This document shows, one piece after another, positions 58,439 through 64,000 of a stretch of 64,000 nt of DNA. This DNA comes from JASLEW01 sp035544895 (GTDB lineage: Bacteria; Acidobacteriota; Thermoanaerobaculia; Multivoradales; UBA5704). The notes under the pieces were generated by a model, which searched no databases, had not been told where the DNA came from, and saw only the letters and a program-made list of their open reading frames with translations. A program made the translations under genes and the position numbers. The stretch's first letter is position 1; each line of letters begins with the position of its first letter. The stretch lies in NCBI GenBank assembly GCA_035544895.1, contig DASZZM010000104.1, forward strand, positions 1-64,000. The letters run 5' to 3'.

Positions 58439-59702
58439 GGAGTCTCATCTTTCGGTCGAGGTCCTCGCCAGGTGGCTGTCGGGACGGCTGGAGCACGAGG
58501 AGCTGCTGCACCAGGTGGTGCCACACTTCCTCGCGCGCTGCCCCGCCTGCCGGGAGCGCTACGAGGAGCTGCGGCGGCTGCAAGAGGAAGTGGGCCACTG
58601 GGACGAAGCGGTGGCCGCCTTCGAATGGAGGGAAGCGCCGCAGCTCCTGGCTCTTCTCCGGGACCGGCCCTACGAGGAGCAGCTTCGCCTGGCCGACGAG
58701 TACGAGGATCTGCACGAATGGGGGCTGGTCCAGCTGCTCCTCCAGAAGAGCCGGGAGGCGGTCTTCGACGACCCCGCGGAAGCGGTCAATCTGGCCCAGC
58801 TCGCCATCCTCATCTCGGCGCATCTCGGCGAAGCGTATGACCCCCATTGGGTGCTGGACCTCCGGGCCCGCGCCTTTGCCTATCTCGGCAACGCACTGCG
58901 CGTGCTGGGCGAGCTGCGCAGTGCCGAGGACGCCTTTCTCGAGGCGGAGAGGCTCTTAACCAAGAGCATGACCGGCAATACCCGCGTCGAGGCCGAGGTC
59001 TGGGACCTCAAGAGTTCTCTCCGAGGGAATCAGCGCCGGCTTCCCGAAGCCATCGAGCTGGCTGACCGGGCCCTGGCGTTGTACAAGGAGAACAAAGACC
59101 AGCATGGCGTCGCGAGATCCCTCCTCGCCATGGCAAAGGCCCTGCAGGAATCCGGTGAGCTGAAACGGGCGATCGACCTGCTGCTCCATCTACCCGAGGA
59201 GATCGACCCCGCCCGTGAGCTGGATTTTTTCCGTTATGCCCGCTACAACCTCCTGGGCTGCTTGAGCCTCGCCGGCCGGCACGCCGAGGCCGAGCAGCTC
59301 CTCCCCGAGGTCCGCCGCCTGTTCCGGGACTCGGCGCAGCCGCTCGACCTCGTGCGCCTGCGCTGGACCGAGGGCAGCATCGACCTTGGCCTGGGCAGGA
59401 CCGCGCGGGCGGAGGCGGCGTTCCGCGAGGTGCAGAAGGAGTTCCTGGACCGCATGATGGGGTACGACGCGGCGCTGGCGGCGCTCGATCTCGCGGCCCT
59501 CTATGCCCAAGAGGGGCGGACCGAGGACCTGCGGCGCCTCGCCGGAGAGATCATGCCGGTCTTCGCCTCGCGCGAGGTCCACCGCGAGGCGATGGTCGCC
59601 CTCATTCTCTTCCAGCAGGCCTGCGCCGAGGAGCGCCTCACCGTCAAGCTCGCCCGCCACCTCGCCGACTTCCTGCGCCGCGAGCGCCGGCCCCGGGGAT
59701 GA
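58416..59702 (+). CDS. Zinc-finger-like N-terminus plus TPR protein
   Basis: A 428-residue protein. The N-terminal SVEVLARWLSGRLEHEELLH then HFLARCPACRERYEELRRL resembles an anti-sigma-type zinc-binding helix (H-x3-C-x2-C). The rest is helical repeats of TPR type (YLGNALRVLGELRSAEDAFLEAERLL, ALYKENKDQHGVARSLLAMAKALQESGELKRAIDLL). Such proteins in Acidobacteria may bind sigma factors or act as scaffolds; no enzymatic motif is present. Two duplicated ribosome-binding sites offer GTG 58416 or GTG 58434 as start; the second would still keep the whole domain. A dispersed repeat begins directly after the stop. Confidence 0.75.
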   Translation: MEKEGSVEESHLSVEVLARWLSGRLEHEELLHQVVPHFLARCPACRERYEELRRLQEEVGHWDEAVAAFEWREAPQLLALLRDRPYEEQLRLADEYEDLHEWGLVQLLLQKSREAVFDDPAEAVNLAQLAILISAHLGEAYDPHWVLDLRARAFAYLGNALRVLGELRSAEDAFLEAERLLTKSMTGNTRVEAEVWDLKSSLRGNQRRLPEAIELADRALALYKENKDQHGVARSLLAMAKALQESGELKRAIDLLLHLPEEIDPARELDFFRYARYNLLGCLSLAGRHAEAEQLLPEVRRLFRDSAQPLDLVRLRWTEGSIDLGLGRTARAEAAFREVQKEFLDRMMGYDAALAALDLAALYAQEGRTEDLRRLAGEIMPVFASREVHREAMVALILFQQACAEERLTVKLARHLADFLRRERRPRG

Positions 59703-59703
59703 G

Positions 59704-59810
59704 AGGGAGGGGGCGTCCCCTTCCCCCCCGGAGGGGAGGGAAGGGGATCGAGGGGTTGCGGGGGGCGATCCAATAGACGCTTTGAGTAGTCCTCCACTAC
59801 CACATCGCAG
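59704..59810. repeat. Dispersed intergenic repeat, copy 3
   Basis: Same family as 1518-1605 and 3239-3380: GGGGGCGTCCCC, CCCCTTCCC/GGGAAGGGG arms, GAGGGGTTGCGGGGGG, then GATCCAATAGACGCTTTGAG and a right part CCACTACCACATCGCAG shared with copy 2. It starts two bases after the stop of the TPR gene. Confidence 0.75.
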
Positions 59811-59946
59811 CGCCGCTTCATACCTCGGGGTCGGCAAAACCGGTGGGGCTGTGCGGCTAAGAAAGGTAAGCTCGCTCTCGAGACGGCGACCCCACTGCCC
59901 ATGCCGGCGGTTCCGGACGTCGTCGGTTCGAGAGGAGAGGCGGGCC

Positions 59947-61011
59947 TTGGCGAGGGCGATCGAGCTGCCGGTGCCGGAGCACTATGAGCCGCGGCGGGCG
60001 GAGGAGTGGGAGTACCGGCCGGACGAGCAGAGGGTGCTGGAAGCGGCGGAGGAGTGGCGGAGGCGGCAGGGGATCGAAGCCGCGGCGTCCGACCGCCAAC
60101 GGGTGCTGCTGCTCCTGGTCGACGTGCAGCGGGACTTCTGCCTGCCGCAGGGAACTCTCTTCGTGGGTGGGCGCGGCGGCCGCGGCGCGGTCGAGGACAG
60201 CGACCGCATCGCGCGCTTCATCTACCGCAACCTGGGCCGCATCTCCGAGGTCACCTGCACGCTCGACACCCACTACCCGTTCCAGATCTTCTTCCCCTCC
60301 TTCTGGGTCGACGCGGACGGGCGCACGCCGGCCGCCCATCGCGAGGTGACCGCCGAGGACGTGCGCAGCGGCCGGCTGGCGCCCAACCCCGCGCTCGCCG
60401 CCTGGGCGGCCGGCGGCGACTATGACTGGCTGCTGCGCCAGGTCGAGTTCTATTGCCGCGAGCTGGAGAGAGCCGGCAAATACAAGCTCTACCTCTGGCC
60501 GCCGCACTGCCTGCTGGGCGGCGAGGGCCACGACCTGGTGGGGGTGGTGCAGGAGGCCCGCCTGTTCCATGGCTTCGCGCGCGGGGCGCCGGCGAGGATC
60601 GAGATCAAGGGAGACAACCCGCTGACCGAGAACTACTCGGTCCTCGCGCCGGAGGTGCTGATGCGCCACGACGGCCGGCCGCTCGCGCAGCGCAACGAGC
60701 GGTTCCTCGAGACCCTGCTCGCCGCCGACGCAGTCCTCATCGCCGGCCAGGCCGCCAGCCACTGCGTCAAGAGCTCTCTCGAAGACCTGCTCGCCCAGAT
60801 CCAGGCGCGCGATCCCAGCCTCGCCCGCAAGGTCTACATCCTCGAAGACTGCATGTCCTCTGTTGCCGTCCCCGATCCCTCGCGCCCCGGCTCCTTCCTC
60901 TTCGACTTCACCCCGCAGTCCGCGGCCGCCCTGCGCCACTTCGCCGCCGCCGGCATGCACGTCGTCCGCTCCGCCGAGCCGATGGCGAGCTGGCCGGGGA
61001 TGGACGGTTGA
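59947..61011 (+). CDS. Nicotinamidase/isochorismatase-like cysteine hydrolase
   Basis: A 354-residue protein with the full nicotinamidase-type active site. The catalytic Asp is in LLLVDVQRDF (D59), the Lys in IEIKGDNP (K221) and the Cys in AGQAASHCVKSS (C273). Metal-binding residues are in TLDTHYPF (D107, H109) and WPPHCLLGGEGHDL (H187). It is longer than PncA (about 200 aa), with an extended N-terminus and an insertion before the Cys region, so the substrate may differ from nicotinamide. It starts at TTG 59947 with GGAG nine bases upstream; other starts are possible. Confidence 0.85.
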   Translation: MARAIELPVPEHYEPRRAEEWEYRPDEQRVLEAAEEWRRRQGIEAAASDRQRVLLLLVDVQRDFCLPQGTLFVGGRGGRGAVEDSDRIARFIYRNLGRISEVTCTLDTHYPFQIFFPSFWVDADGRTPAAHREVTAEDVRSGRLAPNPALAAWAAGGDYDWLLRQVEFYCRELERAGKYKLYLWPPHCLLGGEGHDLVGVVQEARLFHGFARGAPARIEIKGDNPLTENYSVLAPEVLMRHDGRPLAQRNERFLETLLAADAVLIAGQAASHCVKSSLEDLLAQIQARDPSLARKVYILEDCMSSVAVPDPSRPGSFLFDFTPQSAAALRHFAAAGMHVVRSAEPMASWPGMDG

Positions 61012-61220
61012 GGCAACGGGGGGTCAACGCCCCGAAGGGGACGCCGGCGATGCAGCTTGGTCTTGCGTCGCCGCAAGCTGCTCTTCGAGCTGCCGCAGGA
61101 ACTCCTGATGCGCCGCCAGAAAACTCCCTTGACCGCTGCCCCGGCGGGCGATATCCTCGCTCTTCCGTCCGCCGTGCGGCCTTGCCAGGGGACCGCGGTG
61201 CGGGTGCTGTCCGTAGTTAC

Positions 61221-61297
61221 CGGGGCGTAGCTCAGCTTGGTAGAGCGCACGGTTCGGGACCGTGAGGCCGGAGGTTCAAATCCTCTCGCCCCGACCA
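61221..61297 (+). tRNA. tRNA-Pro (anticodon CGG)
   Basis: Acceptor stem CGGGGCG (61221-61227) pairs with CGCCCCG (61287-61293); discriminator A61294; CCA encoded (61295-61297). The anticodon stem CACGG/CCGTG holds loop TTCGGGA with anticodon CGG at 61255-61257. The T-arm is GGTTCAAATCC. It stands alone between the hydrolase gene and the decayed beta-lactamase-family gene. Confidence 0.95.
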
Positions 61298-61376
61298 ATC
61301 CATTCGCGCAGACACTGCATCTCGTCCAGCGCCCGCAAACCGGAGGCTTCTGCTCTTCGGCTTTGCCGACGGCGGC

Positions 61377-62046
61377 TCAGGGCCGCGTCCGCGGAGGGCA
61401 GCCGCCGAGCTGCCCGAACAGATCGTGGACCGGCCACGTCTTGACGCGCTGGACAGCCCGCCACATGGCGTCGTCCAGCTCCCTGCCCAACCGATCCGAG
61501 TTCTTCGGCCGGAAGTTGAGGAGCGCCACCCAGGTCACACCGTTATAGGCCCTCACCATGAGGCTCGTCGTACCGTCCAGCGACCCGGCATGCCACCAGT
61601 TGGCATCGCCGTCCGCGGGCCGGATCTGCCATCCCATTCCATACCAGTTGTCGCTCCCTACCCAGAGCGGCGGCGCGGGGCGGGCGATCATCTGCTGGAT
61701 CGATTGCGCTCGGAGGATCTGCCGGTGATGATTCCGGCCATCCACCGCGCCGATGAAACGGGCCATCTCGGCCGCCGAGGCGATCCACCCGCCATGGGAA
61801 TCCATCGCCTCGATGCACCAACCGCCATAGGGCCAGGGCACCCGGGCCGGGCCGCTCGGGAAGACGGACTCCGCGAGGCCGATCCCCGGCCGTCCCGGTC
61901 AATGGAATCGCCGCTTGCCGGCCGCCCGGAGGGAACGAGCCGCCCGGGGCGCTGCCTGCCGCGAGCGCGGCCAGCGCGGTCACCGCAGCCACCGCAGCCA
62001 TCGTCGCGGCCCGGAAAAGGCTTCGCCCAGATCTGTGTCGAGTCAT
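61377..62046 (-). pseudogene. Decayed beta-lactamase-family serine hydrolase gene
   Basis: The N-terminal part (from ATG 62046) encodes a signal peptide (MTRHRSGRSLFRAATMAAVA...) and then loses frame. The C-terminal part in another frame (to the stop at 61377) reads PYGGWCIEAMDSHGGWIASA, then ARFIGAVDG, MGWQIRPADG and LMVRAYNGVTWVALLNFRP, the ending typical of class C beta-lactamase-like hydrolases. The S-x-x-K active-site region and most of the central domain are missing, so a deletion plus frameshift has inactivated it. It lies directly downstream of the alpha-2-macroglobulin gene. Confidence 0.7.
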
Positions 62047-62064
62047 TGGGTTTGCCTTCCTGGG

Positions 62065-64000
62065 CTATCGCTCCCCTGCCACCCGTACAAGATTCCCCGC
62101 CGAATAGGCCGTGAACTCGGGTGCGTACATGGACTGAACTGTCGCGGGACCGACGCGGAAGGTGCCGCCGAGCGCGGCGCGCACGCGGTACTTGAGCGTG
62201 TATTGGCCGGCCGGGAGCCACTCGATGAAGAAATTGGTCCCGCTGTCGCGCACCTCTTCATAGCGTGCGAGCCCCAGGTCCCACTTCCAGCCGGACACCA
62301 CGACGCCGGGTTCGAAACCCGCCGCGCGCGGATCACGCAGGTGCACGTACTCGGCGGCGGCCTTGCTGCGGAGAGAGAGCTGCACCTCGATCTCGTCGCC
62401 CGGCGCGAGCGCAGCGCCTTCCTCGAGCGGCTGGAGCACCATCTCCTTGCCCGAGCGCACGCGCCGGAAGTAGCGGCGCTCGACCGCGAAAAGGCCGCCG
62501 CGCGCCTCCTGCGGCAGCGCCTCGGTCGAGAAGTGCCAGGTCGCCGAAGCGAACAGCAGTCCCGGCGTTTCTTTCGAGACGGCGACCGTCGCGTCCCGCG
62601 GCCCGAGCTTGGCGCCCGGGACGACGATCTGCACCTTCTTGCCGGTGTAGCGGTCGGGCTCGAAGACGAAGTCGCTCTGCTGGCCAGCGACCTCGACTCG
62701 CGCCGCCTCGCGGACCGCCAGCTCGTGCTGGCTCGCCAGGTACTTGGCGAGCGAGTAGACGACCTCCGCGGTCGCGCGCGTGGACTTCCAGTGGTTGAGC
62801 TTCTTGTTGAGGAAGAGCCACTGCACGAGGCCGTCGAGGTGCGCGTCCTTGGGCCGCAGCTCCAGGAGGGCGCGAAGGGCGAAGGCGTGCGTCTCGATCG
62901 TGTCGTTGTACCACAGCCAGGAGCGGTCCTCGGGCTGCCAGAACGTGCCCTCGTCAGGGGTCGTTTTCGCCGAGTCCATGACCGAGTCGAAGACGAGCCG
63001 CGCGTCTTGCGGCCGGCCCATGCGCTTCAGGGTGAGGGAGAGCAGACCCTTCAAGTAGGGTGAGTGCTCCTTCCAGTGCCGGAAGGAAGCGTCGAGGATG
63101 CGCTTGCGCTCGGCGGCCGGCAGAGCGTCGCCGATCCACGACGGGTCGGGGTAAGCCGAAGCCGTGTAGTTCAAGAAGGTCAAGAACTCCCAGGCGCAGT
63201 CGCAGTCGGGCTTGTCGATCTTGTCCCGGATCTCGCGCCGATACTTCTCGCCGAGGTATCGCCAGCCGTTGGTCACGACGCCGCGCGGCACCGCGACGCC
63301 GAATTCCCCCGCCTTGGCGAGGCCGTAGAGGAGGTAGAGCGTCATGAAGTCCGACGGCGGCCCCCCCGACCACCAGGGAAAGGCGCCGCTCGGCAGCTGC
63401 TCGCGGACGAGCTTGGCCAGCGCCGACTCCCGCTGCGCCTCGGCGATGCGCGGATCGAGCACCTTGATCAGCGGGCGATCCGCGGCGGCGCTCTGCTTGC
63501 CTTGCGACTCGAGGAGCCACGGGGTCTCTTCGAGCGCCATCTGGCGGTTGGGATCGGTGCCGCCGAAGGCCTCGACCTCCGTCTCGCGCTGCGCGAGCTC
63601 CCGCGCCATACGGCCGACCGCCGGGTAGCGATCGAAGAGAGAGGTCAAGATCGCGGTCGAGAGAAAGCGGTTGAGGGTCTGCTCGGTGCACTCGTAAGGA
63701 TAGTCGACGAGGTAGGGTACGGCCGCCAGCACGGAATAGAAGAGCTGCGCGTCGAGCGTCACGACCAGCTGCTCGTTGAGGCGCGTCGGATCGTCGGTGC
63801 GCTCGAGGTCGTCGAAGGTCATGGTCCGCTTCTCGCGGTCGTGGAGCGCGACGAACCGCGACTGCGCGAGATGAACGCGCGACGGCAGAAGCGGCAGCGG
63901 GCGCAGCTCGCCGTCGCTCGTGTCGCCGGCCGTCGCCACGACCTTGAACGCCACCTGCCCGACGCGCTTGGGCGCGGCGAGCGAGAACGTAACGGTGGCG
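62065..64000 (-). CDS. Bacterial alpha-2-macroglobulin family protein, C-terminal part (partial)
   Basis: The gene runs off the right window edge; about 645 residues are visible. The thioester motif is YPYECTEQTL (C-x-E-Q, near 63680-63690). The helical thioester domain then follows (PSDFMTLYLLYGLAKAGEFG, then ETHAFALRALLELRPKDAH), and the receptor-binding-like C-terminal domain ends RVGPATVQSMYAPEFTAYSA. These periplasmic proteins trap foreign proteases and are often linked to PbpC; that partner is not seen here. The intact Cys indicates the trap can be active. The start lies outside. Confidence 0.88.
   Translation of the reverse strand, partial: ATVTFSLAAPKRVGQVAFKVVATAGDTSDGELRPLPLLPSRVHLAQSRFVALHDREKRTMTFDDLERTDDPTRLNEQLVVTLDAQLFYSVLAAVPYLVDYPYECTEQTLNRFLSTAILTSLFDRYPAVGRMARELAQRETEVEAFGGTDPNRQMALEETPWLLESQGKQSAAADRPLIKVLDPRIAEAQRESALAKLVREQLPSGAFPWWSGGPPSDFMTLYLLYGLAKAGEFGVAVPRGVVTNGWRYLGEKYRREIRDKIDKPDCDCAWEFLTFLNYTASAYPDPSWIGDALPAAERKRILDASFRHWKEHSPYLKGLLSLTLKRMGRPQDARLVFDSVMDSAKTTPDEGTFWQPEDRSWLWYNDTIETHAFALRALLELRPKDAHLDGLVQWLFLNKKLNHWKSTRATAEVVYSLAKYLASQHELAVREAARVEVAGQQSDFVFEPDRYTGKKVQIVVPGAKLGPRDATVAVSKETPGLLFASATWHFSTEALPQEARGGLFAVERRYFRRVRSGKEMVLQPLEEGAALAPGDEIEVQLSLRSKAAAEYVHLRDPRAAGFEPGVVVSGWKWDLGLARYEEVRDSGTNFFIEWLPAGQYTLKYRVRAALGGTFRVGPATVQSMYAPEFTAYSAGNLVRVAGER

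Noticed and set aside
61915..63063. Plus-strand frame of 382 codons opposite the alpha-2-macroglobulin gene
   Set aside because: It runs antisense through conserved alpha-2-macroglobulin coding sequence and shows no protein-like motifs.

Overview
The window is G+C-rich and gene-dense and comes from one bacterial chromosome. I place it tentatively in the Acidobacteriota, possibly a Thermoanaerobaculia-like lineage. Grounds: a VWFA-related secreted protein of the type common in that phylum, several Ser/Thr kinase, TPR and CHAT proteins, many secreted proteins of unknown role, and frequent GTG/TTG starts. The placement is inference; no search was run.

Layout. 1-12.8 kb is the classical translation/transcription block: tuf end, tRNA-Trp, secE, nusG, rplK, rplA, rplJ, rplL, rpoB and rpoC, closed by a strong terminator at 12791-12817. 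It has three oddities: an 11-fold octapeptide tail on L10, a Cys-rich (zinc-ribbon-like) insertion near the N-terminus of RpoB, and copies of a dispersed repeat directly after rplK and rplJ. 12.9-16.1 kb holds a Phd/VapC-type toxin-antitoxin pair bracketed by a 46-bp imperfect direct repeat, an Asp-box propeller protein, a GNAT acetyltransferase and a secreted Cys-rich protein. 16.2-23.5 kb is a leftward operon of a TPR-CHAT protein, an exported unknown and a matrixin-like metalloprotease. 23.7-35 kb holds a DUF2628-like protein, a TPR-kinase, a porin, a two-gene split copper amine oxidase, a DrrAB-like ABC exporter and a glycogen debranching enzyme. 35-39.5 kb holds two secreted proteins (carboxypeptidase-regulatory-like repeats; VWFA-related).

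The most unusual system lies at 39.8-48.2 kb. A very large cytoplasmic hybrid of a beta-propeller and a histidine kinase (1859 aa) overlaps by ATGA a gene fusing an intact response-regulator receiver to a subtilisin-like (S8) protease. Next comes a 93-aa protein that resembles the segment between receiver and protease, i.e. a probable stand-alone propeptide-type inhibitor. This looks like a two-component pathway whose output is proteolysis rather than transcription.

48338-53516 is a complete 5.2-kb transposon. It has perfect 28-bp terminal inverted repeats, an 8-bp target duplication (CGGCCGAC) on both sides, an IS1-like transposase in the middle, and passenger genes including a four-gene overlapping operon with two HTH regulators.

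53.5-64 kb returns to chromosomal genes: a FadJ-type beta-oxidation enzyme, an acyl-CoA synthetase, a small secreted protein with IDPNG repeats, a zinc-finger/TPR protein, a nicotinamidase-like hydrolase, tRNA-Pro, a decayed beta-lactamase-family gene and the C-terminal part of an alpha-2-macroglobulin.
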